A DNA stretch of 64,000 bases from Enterocloster asparagiformis (GCA_018380885.1 JAGZSY010000014.1:74575-138574), one strand, 5' to 3'; shown: positions 53,388 to 62,469, numbered from the stretch's first letter. Notes: generated by a model from the sequence alone, not told the origin. A program made the numbers and translations.

Positions 53388-56300
53388 TCACCCCAACTGT
53401 ACCTTTGTATAATCATTAATCCAGGTGTCAAACACGCCCTCCATAGCTACCCATGTGTCATTAACCTTCTTTTGCCTGGGCTCCTTTTTATGTGCGTTAA
53501 TATAAATAATATCTCCGTCCTCCACAGGAACTCTATCGTACGCAACTCTAATGCTTTTATTTCTCCGATCAAGTTTTTTATGGATCTTGAACTCCTTCTT
53601 TTTCCCTGTTGCTAAACAATATCCTATAAACTTAGGAGAATATGTAGTATTAAGTTCTGTTATCAAACAATATCTAGGATCAAGATCAGCGTTAACATAA
53701 TCCACATATCCCAGAACATCTAGCTGGAATTTGACAATAGTCCCTACACCATACTCTTCATTGGGAACACGTTTAGCAAGTTCCTTAACTAATCCGATCC
53801 AGTCCAAGTTTGTATATTGTTTATCGCTGATTTTTCCAGATTTTGTTACATCAGTTGCAAACTGCGAAATATCTACATCTCCAAGATTCAGTTCATCTAG
53901 TTTGGATTTTGAAATTGTTTTTAAACCATTCCCATTACTACCAGACCATTTATCATAGATTTTCAGAATAGTAAGAAGTTTTTTTATAGAACCATATTTA
54001 CTAAAATATCCTATTTTAACAAGACTTTTAAAAACCGACGCGTTAATTTGCGTTCCTTTTATTGCGTGTCGTATGTCTACAAAATCATCTAGTCCACTTT
54101 TATAAATATTGTTGATATCGTGCATTACATTTTCGCCAATCCCCTTAATACTTCCTAGATTGGGATAAATGACTTTCAAATTATCATCCACAACAAAACG
54201 AGAGTTGTCATTACCATATTTATATTCTCCCATTCTGTATCCAAAAAAGTCCATGGCCTCCTTCTGCAAATCGGCCACTTTGTCCTTGTCTTTCTTTGCT
54301 TGGTAGTAGTTCAAAACAACTTCGTAGAATACCGAGGTATGATGAGCTTTAGGCCACGCTTCATAAAGTGAGTCTAAGGCCATAGCCAACGCATGAGGAG
54401 CATTAAACCCGTATCTAGCACTGTCCTTGATCACTTGGAATATTGCGTCAAAGTTATTGAGATTTCCAATATTTTGCAACCAATGATTGCGCATATTGTT
54501 CTCAACTTTTTTTAGTGCTTCACCTTTGAGCTTTTTCTTACTGATTTTTTTTATTGTGTCGTAACTATCTTTCATAAGAATCCCCAGATAAGAAAATACT
54601 CTCATCACTGCTTCCTGGTAAAGCATATAGTGAAAACTATCTTCCAAAAGCTGATCTATTGCTGGTTCCCCGCACGAATACTCCTTCCGTTCCAGAAAAC
54701 CATCTAGCAGCGATTTAAATCCAGGACGAATGGCCGCAACAAAAGCGCACAGCTCACGGACATTTTGGGGAGAGAATCGCATGACCTTCTTAGTCGTAGA
54801 CGCTCTCTCACATTGATTCAGACAGCAGGTAATTCCTCGCTTATACAAATCCCACGTTAGCGGGTCATCTTTTACCATCTCCCGCAATTCATCTGTTGTC
54901 GGGACCTTCATACCAAGGTTAGTGTACAAATTACTAATTATTGAAACACAATCTACGATCAAAAAATCCAGTTTCACAAATCCGTAGTAGTCAAGTAAAC
55001 CGCCTTCCACGCAAGCCACAACCACTGATTTTCCTGTTGATTCCGAATGGCACCGGATAAGACCGATCTCATATCGGATATCTCCATATCCAATTAAATC
55101 TCGATCCTTATTGTCTCCGTTAAAAAGCAGGAAACCACATGCATGAACGCGTCCCTGTTCAACAATCCCCTGATACGGTTTACTTTCTTCAAACACCTGA
55201 AGCAGCTGCTTATCCTTTATAAAATCTTCAATAAAAATAAGCTTCTTATCTTCTTCATCCTCTACTTGCTTCAAAGCCTCATTATACTGATCAATACATT
55301 TTGAAATTTCATTAGCTATCGACGGCTCCACACCTTTTATGTCGGCGTATAGCTTAAACCCTGACTTTTCTCCCAGTTTCGCAACCGCTAAAAGCGGGTA
55401 GCAACTATGAGCTCCAAGAATGTCTTTAGAGGCGGAAACAAACGGCTCTTGTGCTGAAATATTTAGATCAATATCTGGCATTTGGTGAGAGCTTAATATT
55501 CTCTCCTTGGTCATAAAGCGCTCAGGATAAATTGGAGCTTCAGCGGTAAAACGATCCATCGTTGTAAAACCAAGTAATTTGCTGCAATAATATGAACTGG
55601 CACTTCCTCGTGATGTTGTGGTTAGTACCCCGCCATATTTAGGAGTGATCGCAGTGTTGACAATTTTAGGATTAGTAAGAAAATAATCAGCTGTCCCGCT
55701 TCCAATAATCTCGTCTAGCTCATACTTGATGCCTTCAAGTCTCTCGGTGCTATGGGTTGGCTCCTTTGCATAGGCATCCATCAGATTCTTTTCGAGAATA
55801 GAACACCTTTCCTTGTAGCTCAGACTCTGATATTCTGGTAGTATCGGGATTTTAAAATTTGTATTGATCTCAAAATCTCTGCAGCCATCAATAAATACTT
55901 GAGTATTCATCATTGCATACACTATCTCATCATCTGAAAGAACGCACTGTTGCTTCATCCTACGGTATACTTCTTTTCCATTAGGAAAATCCATATACCA
56001 TCCGCATTCGTCATCGTACTTTACATCTTTCCTTTGAAGAAGATTATCTCTTTTAATGCAGTCCTCATCGTTTAGATAATGGGTATCTAGTCCAATTATG
56101 GTCTGAATACCATACTTTTTAGAAAACTCATAAATTCTTCTATTTAATTCCTTTTGTGGGGTAGTGATATGACATTGATATTCAAGAAAAAAACTATCTC
56201 CGAAATGCTCCCAGATTTTTAGCCATATCTCCTCTGCATCTTCGTACTTCCAACCTGCAATGCAAGCGGATGTAACATAAACATCTTCTGGAGACAAGGT

Positions 56301-56813
56301 AAAGAGAAGTTCTAAATCAATTCGCGGTCTGTAATAGTACCCATCTTCCGCCGCCATTGAGATAATGTAATTCAACTTGCGCACGCCGGTATAATTACGA
56401 GCCACCAAAACCATATGGCAGTTAGTATTGTCTCGTTTTTCCCGAGTATGTTCCTTACCATTTTTGTCTATGTAGTTCTCATACTCAACAGCCTTGCGGT
56501 CTTTCACCCAATAAACTTCAGCTCCATATCTAAAGCTTATATTTTTCTCTTTACATTTATTGTACACATAAAGCCATTCACCTTGGAAGCCGTGTTCCGT
56601 GGAGAACATGCATTTGCAATTAAAACTTTTGGAATAGTCGATGAATTCCTCTACACTCGTAGCAGAATCTGGAACTGTTAGATTGCTCCATGCAGTATGC
56701 TTATGGTAATTCTCCATCAACATACCTAGTTTCATCCACTCCTTAATACTGTAAGGAAATTTGAAATTGAGACGTGACAATGCAGCTTCACATGCAATCA
56801 AAAGGCTATTCAT
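53388..56813 (-). CDS. DnaE-type DNA polymerase III alpha subunit
   Basis: The element's replicative polymerase. The 1141-residue protein has an N-terminal PHP domain (ENYHKHTAWSNL with the HxH pair, STEHGFQGEW), the catalytic aspartates in MPDIDLNIS and VKLDFLIVD, the YQEAVMRVF segment and a C-terminal OB-like region (IVKFQLDVLGYVDYV). No 3'-5' exonuclease insert is visible, so it is DnaE- rather than PolC-like. The start MNSLLIAC has AGAGG upstream and overlaps the nuclease gene by eight bases. Confidence 0.92.
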   Translation of the reverse strand: MNSLLIACEAALSRLNFKFPYSIKEWMKLGMLMENYHKHTAWSNLTVPDSATSVEEFIDYSKSFNCKCMFSTEHGFQGEWLYVYNKCKEKNISFRYGAEVYWVKDRKAVEYENYIDKNGKEHTREKRDNTNCHMVLVARNYTGVRKLNYIISMAAEDGYYYRPRIDLELLFTLSPEDVYVTSACIAGWKYEDAEEIWLKIWEHFGDSFFLEYQCHITTPQKELNRRIYEFSKKYGIQTIIGLDTHYLNDEDCIKRDNLLQRKDVKYDDECGWYMDFPNGKEVYRRMKQQCVLSDDEIVYAMMNTQVFIDGCRDFEINTNFKIPILPEYQSLSYKERCSILEKNLMDAYAKEPTHSTERLEGIKYELDEIIGSGTADYFLTNPKIVNTAITPKYGGVLTTTSRGSASSYYCSKLLGFTTMDRFTAEAPIYPERFMTKERILSSHQMPDIDLNISAQEPFVSASKDILGAHSCYPLLAVAKLGEKSGFKLYADIKGVEPSIANEISKCIDQYNEALKQVEDEEDKKLIFIEDFIKDKQLLQVFEESKPYQGIVEQGRVHACGFLLFNGDNKDRDLIGYGDIRYEIGLIRCHSESTGKSVVVACVEGGLLDYYGFVKLDFLIVDCVSIISNLYTNLGMKVPTTDELREMVKDDPLTWDLYKRGITCCLNQCERASTTKKVMRFSPQNVRELCAFVAAIRPGFKSLLDGFLERKEYSCGEPAIDQLLEDSFHYMLYQEAVMRVFSYLGILMKDSYDTIKKISKKKLKGEALKKVENNMRNHWLQNIGNLNNFDAIFQVIKDSARYGFNAPHALAMALDSLYEAWPKAHHTSVFYEVVLNYYQAKKDKDKVADLQKEAMDFFGYRMGEYKYGNDNSRFVVDDNLKVIYPNLGSIKGIGENVMHDINNIYKSGLDDFVDIRHAIKGTQINASVFKSLVKIGYFSKYGSIKKLLTILKIYDKWSGSNGNGLKTISKSKLDELNLGDVDISQFATDVTKSGKISDKQYTNLDWIGLVKELAKRVPNEEYGVGTIVKFQLDVLGYVDYVNADLDPRYCLITELNTTYSPKFIGYCLATGKKKEFKIHKKLDRRNKSIRVAYDRVPVEDGDIIYINAHKKEPRQKKVNDTWVAMEGVFDTWINDYTKVQLG

Positions 56814-57600
56814 AATGACCTCTAGTGCGATAGACACATTCGTTACGGTAGTTGCATAGCTCTCGACATTGCATATAAGACTGTTTATCTGTAAATCTTT
56901 TATCCCTATAAATTGCCCGAATCAGCTTTTTTGCCCACTCTAATGTAGCCTCATAATCTGCGGCACTAAAATCAATCACAGAAAGCTCACCGTTCTTCTT
57001 AAAATGGTGCCAAACAATTTTTGTTGGGAATTTGCCAAACTCTTTAAAAATCGCATGACAATATATGTACATTTGGTGACTATACGCCGCAAAATTCTCT
57101 TGTTGATTTTTCAAAACCCCACCTGACTTTTTGAAAAATGGGTCGATAGATTTATGATCAACTAGTACGAGGTCGCCAGATGCCTTATCTCTCAATAAAA
57201 GATCTACGAATCCAGTGAACCTGCGCCTTCCAATTTTAAACTGCAGCTTTTTTTCCACCCACACAACATCGTAGCGCTGTAAATACGAATCGTCACATAT
57301 ACAAAGATAATCCAGACATGCATTGAATATATTATCCATAGTATTTTTCCGAACTTGGCGAACAATATCTTTGTAACAATCAAGGTATTCTGTCGGTGCT
57401 TGATCTAAACCAATTTCTCGATTACATAATTTCTGGAATACCTGGTGCATAGCAGCTCCATTTTCGGCATAAAAATTGCTTATTCCTTTATTATTCTCAA
57501 TTTTATAGAGATAAAATGCATAGGGGCATGTTTCGTACAAATGCAAAGTAGAAAACGACCTAACAATCTGGTCTAGCTCAGTTTTATACGGGGACGCCAA
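56806..57600 (-). CDS. Fe-S PD-(D/E)XK nuclease (RecB/Cas4-like)
   Basis: A 264-residue nuclease with FSTLHLYETCPYAFYLYK at the start, the catalytic core FTGFVDLLLRD, then LVLVDHKS, and a C-terminal cysteine group (QCRELCNYRNECVYR). One early Cys plus three late Cys is the Cas4/AddB pattern for a 4Fe-4S cluster. It starts at TTG with GGAGAG upstream. No CRISPR genes are near; its place next to the polymerase suggests a replication or recombination exonuclease. Confidence 0.88.
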   Translation of the reverse strand: MASPYKTELDQIVRSFSTLHLYETCPYAFYLYKIENNKGISNFYAENGAAMHQVFQKLCNREIGLDQAPTEYLDCYKDIVRQVRKNTMDNIFNACLDYLCICDDSYLQRYDVVWVEKKLQFKIGRRRFTGFVDLLLRDKASGDLVLVDHKSIDPFFKKSGGVLKNQQENFAAYSHQMYIYCHAIFKEFGKFPTKIVWHHFKKNGELSVIDFSAADYEATLEWAKKLIRAIYRDKRFTDKQSYMQCRELCNYRNECVYRTRGHYE

Positions 57601-57904
57601 ATTTATCTCTCCATTCAGTTATTGTTACTGTTTCAGGGAATACTCTAATAGGTTGACGGTCAAAATCATCAGAATAGAAATCCTCAATAATCCCCTTTTT
57701 CCAAATGATTGCATAATACTTGTTCTCAAACTGCACAATAGAAAGCAAACCATCTCTATGCGTTGTACTATAAAACTCGCGATTCTTTCTGTCTACTTCA
57801 TACTCTGAAATCAAAAAAGCAATCTCATCTTCTGATAACCTTTTTTCGTTTTCTAATTTTTGAGATAAAGTGGTCCGCAAATCTTTCCTATAAGGATCTC
57901 CCAA
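57584..57904 (-). CDS. Hypothetical protein, 106 aa
   Basis: A charged alpha/beta protein (LSQKLENEKRLSEDEIAFL; YAIIWKKGIIEDFY). The TTG at 57904 is preferred because GGAGG lies about nine bases upstream; the TTG three codons earlier overlaps that site. It overlaps the nuclease gene by 17 bases. No family recognised. Confidence 0.55.
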   Translation of the reverse strand: MGDPYRKDLRTTLSQKLENEKRLSEDEIAFLISEYEVDRKNREFYSTTHRDGLLSIVQFENKYYAIIWKKGIIEDFYSDDFDRQPIRVFPETVTITEWRDKFGVPV

Positions 57905-57941
57905 AAAAATCAACCTCCTTTTATAAGATGAAAGTTTTTAA

Positions 57942-59225
57942 TCATGCCTTTGCACTATAAAAACTCTCCCTATCAAATAGTTTACCGTTAGCTAAATAAA
58001 TCTCTTTATAACATGGGCGCAGCTTCTTATACAATTCTTTTAATGTCATTGGTACAATTTTCTTCTCAAACCTTTTTGTTTCCCAAAAATAGTGGCCACT
58101 TACTTCTACATCTATAAAATCAAATCTATTGTAAAAATCGGCATCCCTATCTTTTGAATCTACACCCCAGGAAGCGTAACCAACGGTCCATAAATCAGTT
58201 TTATCATCGTATGAAATCTTATATTTAACTTGATTATCAGAAAAAAACCTGTTATGTTGATTTCGATCTTCGTTTACGCACCTTTCAAATTCTTCATATG
58301 TATATGGAACAAGAACATCCTTCTTACTATCTCTCGGTGAGAAATTATTAGTACAAATCATCTGCTCATAAATATCTGAATATTCTTTTGAACACTTATT
58401 GTCACTGCATGAAATAAATTTATTTTTAGGAAAGCTACGATATTGCTCAAATTTCCATTTATATGAGTTTTTATAAATCGTTTCACACCTCGCGAAGTCA
58501 TACTCAGAATCATAATGTTTATAAGCAAACCAATAATATTTTCCATATAGGTAGTCAATCCTTTCGTACGGAATACGAGTTGGCTCAAATCTGCCACTTA
58601 TAGTTGGAATATCGTCCAAATTATTTGATGACACATACCGCCCATTTTCCATCCACCTGTATCCACACGAATAATAATCAAACTTCCCCATATAGATAAA
58701 TTCCTGATTATCCTTCGTTAAGTAGGTCGCACCGACGATCAGATTCTTAGCTTTTATTTTTACATTGCTATGGACAATATTGTTATATTCTGCAATTATT
58801 TTATAATCTGGTGCTTCTACAGGCATAAGAAGTAAATTCTTTCCGTCCCATACATAAACAAACTCTCCTTCCAGGCCCCTACCTTTAATCGAATTTGAAT
58901 ACTCGAGAATATATAATAGATTTTCAATTGTAATTTCGAATTCAAAATTTCGTGGATCATAAATTCTGCAATATGCCTGTCTACGATCTCTCCAACACCT
59001 GCTCTTGTTTCCGACCTTCTTATTTAGCACGAATCAGGATGTGGGAACATTTTCAAATTCATCGTTTGGAATTTCTTTGTCCCGCCAGTTCTGCCAGGAA
59101 GCCTCTTTACGCAGTTTATTCTTTTCGTCGTAATAGATTACATATGCCAGCTTCCCCGTGTATGTATCAGAGCGTTTCTGATATCCAACGTTTATAACCT
59201 TTGGAATAAAAATACTACTTTTCAT
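57942..59225 (-). pseudogene. Large phage-type protein interrupted by an in-frame TGA
   Basis: One frame of 427 codons plus stop runs from ATG 59225 (GAAGGGG upstream) to 57942, broken only by TGA at 59034-59036 after residue 63 (ENVPTS, stop, FVLNKKVG). The 63-residue part (FIPKVINVGYQKRSDTY) and the following 360 residues (RQAYCRIYDPRNFEFEI; LEGEFVYVWDGKNLLL) look like one protein. No ribosome site precedes the GTG just after the stop. It is a nonsense mutation, a readthrough codon or a sequencing error. Homologues I recall carry a residue such as Gly there, but that is memory, not data. Confidence 0.65.
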
Positions 59226-59275
59226 TTAACCCCTTCTTTTGCCACCTTATTTTCTCAATAATCGGACGAACTATT

Positions 59276-59482
59276 TTAATCCACGCGCTTGGCCGGTTGA
59301 TTTCTAACTTCATTAGTAAAAGGCTTTAGAACTTCGTCTACTATTTCTTGAGAAATTAAGCAATCCGCCCCATCAGGAATAGGCTTCTCAGCTCGTTTAC
59401 CTCTAACTACATCATCTTTAGTTGGGATGATTTCAATACTACTCATATTATTAAATATAATTTTTGTGTCATCCGCACTCAT
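59276..59482 (-). CDS. Hypothetical protein, 68 aa
   Basis: Reads MSADDTKIIFNNMSSIEII, followed by a charged middle and DCLISQEIVDEVLKPF. AAGGTG lies about 12 bases upstream. No domain is recognised. It sits at the edge of the small-gene run. Confidence 0.5.
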   Translation of the reverse strand: MSADDTKIIFNNMSSIEIIPTKDDVVRGKRAEKPIPDGADCLISQEIVDEVLKPFTNEVRNQPAKRVD

Positions 59483-59529
59483 ATTTATCTTTTCACCTTC
59501 TTTTCCAGTAAGACCTGAATTCGCTTGAT

Positions 59530-59703
59530 TTAGATGTTTATAACGATAGGTCCCTCACTTAGTTCAACAACATCGTATGTAACATCGTCATTCAAAACGA
59601 TGGGTTTATTATTTTCAAATTGCTCTGATATGTATTCTCTTAAAAAATCAAGGTCATTTGTAGACATCAACTTATTTGGCTTAACGATTAGTATTCTCTT
59701 CAT
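59530..59703 (-). CDS. Hypothetical protein, 57 aa
   Basis: Starts MKRILIVKPNKLMSTNDLDF, ends in a strand-rich tail (VVELSEGPIVINI). The ATG at 59703 is chosen from AGAGGG nine bases upstream; a longer reading in the same frame would overlap the Cys-rich gene almost fully. It overlaps that gene by 23 bases. Confidence 0.55.
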   Translation of the reverse strand: MKRILIVKPNKLMSTNDLDFLREYISEQFENNKPIVLNDDVTYDVVELSEGPIVINI

Positions 59704-59887
59704 ATGATGTAATCCCTCTATTCGATTCTTGTGTTTTTGAATCAATAATACTTTCTGTCCGAGTATAAGAATACCATCCGTATTTCGGACCACAATGATC
59801 AACGCACAAATTACTATCACCATTACAGCAATTATCACATTGTATACAATTTGGTTCTTCATTGTCCGCTGTATAGATTCTTCTCAC
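59681..59887 (-). CDS. Small Cys-rich protein, 68 aa
   Basis: Starts at GTG with GAGGGG eight bases upstream and reads RRIYTADNEEPNCIQCDNCC, then NLCVDHCGPKYGWYSYT. Six cysteines in 25 residues suggest a metal cluster; GPKYGWYSYTR is characteristic-looking. It follows the preceding gene by only a few bases. Function unknown. Confidence 0.6.
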   Translation of the reverse strand: MRRIYTADNEEPNCIQCDNCCNGDSNLCVDHCGPKYGWYSYTRTESIIDSKTQESNRGITSYEENTNR

Positions 59888-59890
59888 TCT

Positions 59891-60265
59891 CTAACCCCTC
59901 AGTTTCATCTGCCATGGGAAGGATGGTTCTGTTTCTGTATCTACCAGATGTTTAACCACCAAGAATTCCCGGTAGAGTTCTTGGATTGTTTCCCGCGGAG
60001 GAAGCCCGTTAATTTCGCTGTAGACGAGTAAACGCCCGTTTTTATCTGTTACCAGCAATTCAAGTGTTCCGCAGTAATTCCTAACAGTAATAAGGCTTTC
60101 CCTTTTTACTTCATTTCCCGTTCCATACAGCAGATAATCCTCGCCAATCGGAATGCCGATTGGAGCAATCTCTTTGTAACCAGTCGTCATGGCCGTACAC
60201 GCAGTTGCCTCAAAATGCTCGTAAGTGATATCTTCTAGGCTATCTTTTTTAAAATTTTCGTTCAT
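59891..60265 (-). CDS. Hypothetical protein, 124 aa
   Basis: Starts MNENFKKDSLEDITYEHF and contains IGIPIGEDYLLYGTG and LPPRETIQELYREF. AAGGAG lies six bases before the ATG. Its ATG overlaps the stop of a 13-codon reading frame (ATGA). No family recognised. Confidence 0.6.
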   Translation of the reverse strand: MNENFKKDSLEDITYEHFEATACTAMTTGYKEIAPIGIPIGEDYLLYGTGNEVKRESLITVRNYCGTLELLVTDKNGRLLVYSEINGLPPRETIQELYREFLVVKHLVDTETEPSFPWQMKLRG

Positions 60266-60303
60266 TCCAATCTCCTTTTTTCGCATTTAGGACATCTTTC
60301 CAT
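60262..60303 (-). other. Tiny upstream reading frame with a zinc knuckle
   Basis: Thirteen codons (MERCPKCEKRRLE) end in an ATGA overlap with the next gene, with AGAGG upstream. The DNA of its start closely resembles the start of the zinc-ribbon gene at 61369. Leader peptide, or remnant of a deleted zinc-ribbon gene. Confidence 0.35.
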
Positions 60304-60326
60304 CCATACCTCTAAATGTTAATTAA

Positions 60327-60518
60327 TCAGTTTAAACACTCAACCGATTCTATGGTTCCGTCATCACACATAGGAGAACCACTACCGTTTTGCTGTAAGT
60401 CAACAAATTTGTTGACTGCCTTTTTCTCTGCTTCCTCAAGTGTATCAGCGGAAACTGTAATAAAACGATGCCTATAGACAGTCACAAATCCGCCGACCTC
60501 AATTTTGTATTTTCCCAT
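60327..60518 (-). CDS. Small protein, 63 aa
   Basis: Reads MGKYKIEVGGFVTVYRHRFI, then VSADTLEEAEKKAVNKFVD, a beta-hairpin plus helix layout common in small phage proteins, with a Cys-containing tail. The ATG at 60518 has GTGAG upstream; a GTG two codons earlier is possible. Function unknown. Confidence 0.58.
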   Translation of the reverse strand: MGKYKIEVGGFVTVYRHRFITVSADTLEEAEKKAVNKFVDLQQNGSGSPMCDDGTIESVECLN

Positions 60519-60560
60519 CAGCACTCACTTTCCCCGGTTCTTCCGGAAATGCTAATTAGC

Positions 60561-60794
60561 TTACCAACTGATTATGCAGTATCCAGGCATCAATCCCAAT
60601 TCTGTGCAGTCTCTCAATACATATTTTACGTATCTCCACAGCTTCCCGCCGGAATAAAACCCGTCCCATTCTTCCAAGATGATCAGATCCCCTACTTGGA
60701 TGTCATCATCATCCACCCGGATTTCAAAATTCTTCTCCCTAGCTCGTACTAAACGAAAATATTCCGGTAAGATTTTCTTTTTAATAATTTTCAC
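60561..60794 (-). CDS. DUF3850 (ASCH/PUA-like) protein
   Basis: A 77-residue protein with KKILPEYFRLVRAREKNFEIR, VGDLIILEEWDG and GYCIISW, the layout of DUF3850, an ASCH-superfamily (RNA-binding PUA-like) phage domain. It starts at GTG right after an AGGAGG. RNA binding is family inference. Confidence 0.78.
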   Translation of the reverse strand: MKIIKKKILPEYFRLVRAREKNFEIRVDDDDIQVGDLIILEEWDGFYSGGKLWRYVKYVLRDCTELGLMPGYCIISW

Positions 60795-60815
60795 TCTTCC
60801 TCCTTTTGCTAAATG

Positions 60816-61007
60816 TTAATCATACTCATAATTGCCTAGCTCAATATCTTTTCCGCACGCCAAGCATTTAACATCTTCCCAATCATCATCCCAGTATCCA
60901 GGAACTTTAATATTTTTCCAATTCAACACTATATCAGTGCCACAATGCGGACATTCTAAAGATATAGATACCGGCATTACATCAATATGAAAGTCTGTTT
61001 TTTTCAT
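60816..61007 (-). CDS. Small zinc-ribbon protein, 63 aa
   Basis: Two CxxC knuckles (LECPHCGTD and VKCLACGKD) about 25 residues apart predict a zinc ribbon. GGAGG lies about nine bases upstream of the ATG. One of several such genes in this run; partner unknown. Confidence 0.65.
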   Translation of the reverse strand: MKKTDFHIDVMPVSISLECPHCGTDIVLNWKNIKVPGYWDDDWEDVKCLACGKDIELGNYEYD

Positions 61008-61026
61008 TCAGGCAGTCCTCCAAATA

Positions 61027-61197
61027 CTAATTCTCAGGAATTACCTGCCCTGATTCTTCAAGCCTTTCAGCGACTCTTCCCAGAACCTTCATAATATCTC
61101 GATACTCACCTTTTGTTAAAACGCAGCATTTTGTAAACTCGTGAATATACATTCTTAGATCCCTACATTCTTTAATTCCAATCAATTCTTCAGTCAT
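61027..61197 (-). CDS. Small helical protein, 56 aa
   Basis: Starts MTEELIGIKECRDLRMYIHE and ends RLEESGQVIPEN. The ATG at 61197 is chosen from TTTGGAGG six bases upstream; the longer in-frame reading lies mostly within the zinc-ribbon gene. It overlaps that gene by eight bases. Confidence 0.58.
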   Translation of the reverse strand: MTEELIGIKECRDLRMYIHEFTKCCVLTKGEYRDIMKVLGRVAERLEESGQVIPEN

Positions 61198-61369
61198 GAT
61201 TTCCTCCAAATATTTTATTAGACAAATTGCAATTTGTCTTATTATCCCACGTCGTTTTTGATCCTTCGTTGGTATATCCGCACGAACAAATCCAAAAAGT
61301 ATACCATCCACCGAAAACGCATTTCAAACGAGACTCCATGTATTTTCCACATTTAGGACATGTTTTCAT
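61190..61369 (-). CDS. Small zinc-ribbon protein, 59 aa
   Basis: Starts MKTCPKCGKYMESRLKC, then a WYTFWICSCGYTNE segment, a four-Cys ribbon. GGAGG precedes the ATG by five bases. Its start DNA resembles the tiny frame at 60303. Confidence 0.62.
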   Translation of the reverse strand: MKTCPKCGKYMESRLKCVFGGWYTFWICSCGYTNEGSKTTWDNKTNCNLSNKIFGGNHD

Positions 61370-61398
61370 ATACACCTCCAAAATCTCTTAAAATCAGT

Positions 61399-61554
61399 TT
61401 ACCAACTCCTACCACTTGTAAATTTACCATCTTCTAAATCATATCTGAAATCTCTCCATGCTTCTTGAACTTCTCTTTCATCTTCGATTCCATTACGTTC
61501 TAAATATCTCTCAAAAGCCTTTCTTTCATCTTCATCCGGTAAATATCCACTCAT
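61399..61554 (-). CDS. Small acidic/basic protein, 51 aa
   Basis: Reads MSGYLPDEDERKAFERYLER, then EREVQEAWRDFRYDL, ending SGRSW. AGGAG lies about nine bases before the ATG. Strongly charged and helical; function unknown. Confidence 0.6.
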   Translation of the reverse strand: MSGYLPDEDERKAFERYLERNGIEDEREVQEAWRDFRYDLEDGKFTSGRSW

Positions 61555-61600
61555 AATAATTTCTCCTATCTCCAGCACTTGGCAGCCAAAATGTTAATTA

Positions 61601-62017
61601 TCAGTTTAGCGGATTAAGCAAATCCGGATTCTCATGGATATTTCCGATTACCTTTGCATAATCCTCCATTGGTCCCACTGGCATATCTGGAAGCCCAGAA
61701 GCCGCTATATAAAATCCCACACTATCCATATCTTGCCTATCTACCGGGCAATGCGCCTGATACGTGCCATACCGAACAACCATATTATCAGCAAGTATTT
61801 TCCCTCCCAAATGGCTTTCAATTATATCCCCCTCAAAGATTTCTTTTCCTGATATATCATATTTCCCTGTACTCTCTCCCAAAGTGTTCATATCAAGAAA
61901 TTCTTCCTCATCATAATCCGATGATATTTTTAAGGCATCTAACATACTGTTATTGAATGTAAGTATTCTCCATTTTCCATCTGCTAAGGCTCTTGCCCTA
62001 TATCTTATTTCTCTCAT
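61601..62017 (-). CDS. YopX-family protein
   Basis: A 138-residue phage protein named after SPbeta YopX. It shows RYRARALADGKWRILTF at the start, STGKYDISGKEIFEGDII in the middle and AKVIGNIHENPDLL at the end, the family hallmarks. GGAGG and GGGGAG precede the ATG. The molecular role is unknown, but the family is nearly confined to phages and prophages of Firmicutes, supporting a phage origin for the element. Confidence 0.88.
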   Translation of the reverse strand: MREIRYRARALADGKWRILTFNNSMLDALKISSDYDEEEFLDMNTLGESTGKYDISGKEIFEGDIIESHLGGKILADNMVVRYGTYQAHCPVDRQDMDSVGFYIAASGLPDMPVGPMEDYAKVIGNIHENPDLLNPLN

Positions 62018-62048
62018 AGCTCCCCTTCCTCCGTTTCTCCAGGAAAGC

Positions 62049-62237
62049 TTAATTTTTTCGCGTCCTAAACTTAATTGTTACTTCCATAACACACCGAAAC
62101 TCTCGCTTACACTTCCTGCACTCCATAGTCCTTTCGTTGCCACTGATATTAATCAGACCGCTGTTTCCCAATATCTCATGCTTACTTTGTTTTGCTCCAC
62201 AATACGGACACACAATACTTTCGGTGCTTACCGGCAT
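62049..62237 (-). CDS. Small zinc-ribbon protein, 62 aa
   Basis: IVCPYCGAKQ near the start and MECRKCKREF later give a four-Cys ribbon. GGAGGAAAG lies before the ATG. Function unknown. Confidence 0.62.
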   Translation of the reverse strand: MPVSTESIVCPYCGAKQSKHEILGNSGLINISGNERTMECRKCKREFRCVMEVTIKFRTRKN

Positions 62238-62262
62238 ATAACTTTCCTCCTCAAAATTTAAT

Positions 62263-62448
62263 TTATCCGAACAACTCGTTTAAACACTTAATGCACATCT
62301 CTTTTAATTTTGCCTGAGATATAGCAACCCTATCGTTATCAGACAACCTTATTTCAAATCCGTCCCATTCAACCGATACCCAATTTCCACGCGTCGATGT
62401 TCGTCCGGCATTTATAAGAATATTACTTTCATCCACAAATTGTCCCAT
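62263..62448 (-). CDS. Hypothetical protein, 61 aa
   Basis: Reads MGQFVDESNILINAGRTS, then SVEWDGFEIRLSDNDRVAIS, ending in a short helix. AAGGAGGG precedes the ATG by four bases. No family recognised. Confidence 0.58.
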   Translation of the reverse strand: MGQFVDESNILINAGRTSTRGNWVSVEWDGFEIRLSDNDRVAISQAKLKEMCIKCLNELFG

Positions 62449-62469
62449 AAAACCCTCCTTATGAAAACG

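Noticed and set aside
56806..57600. Cas4 of a CRISPR system
   Set aside because: The protein is Cas4/RecB-like, but no cas1, cas2 or repeat array exists in the window, and its neighbours are replication genes.
57942..59225. Recoding of TGA as a sense codon in the element
   Set aside because: Other element genes end at TGA in places fixed by overlaps (for example 48646 and 60327), so the standard code applies and the in-frame TGA is a single local event.
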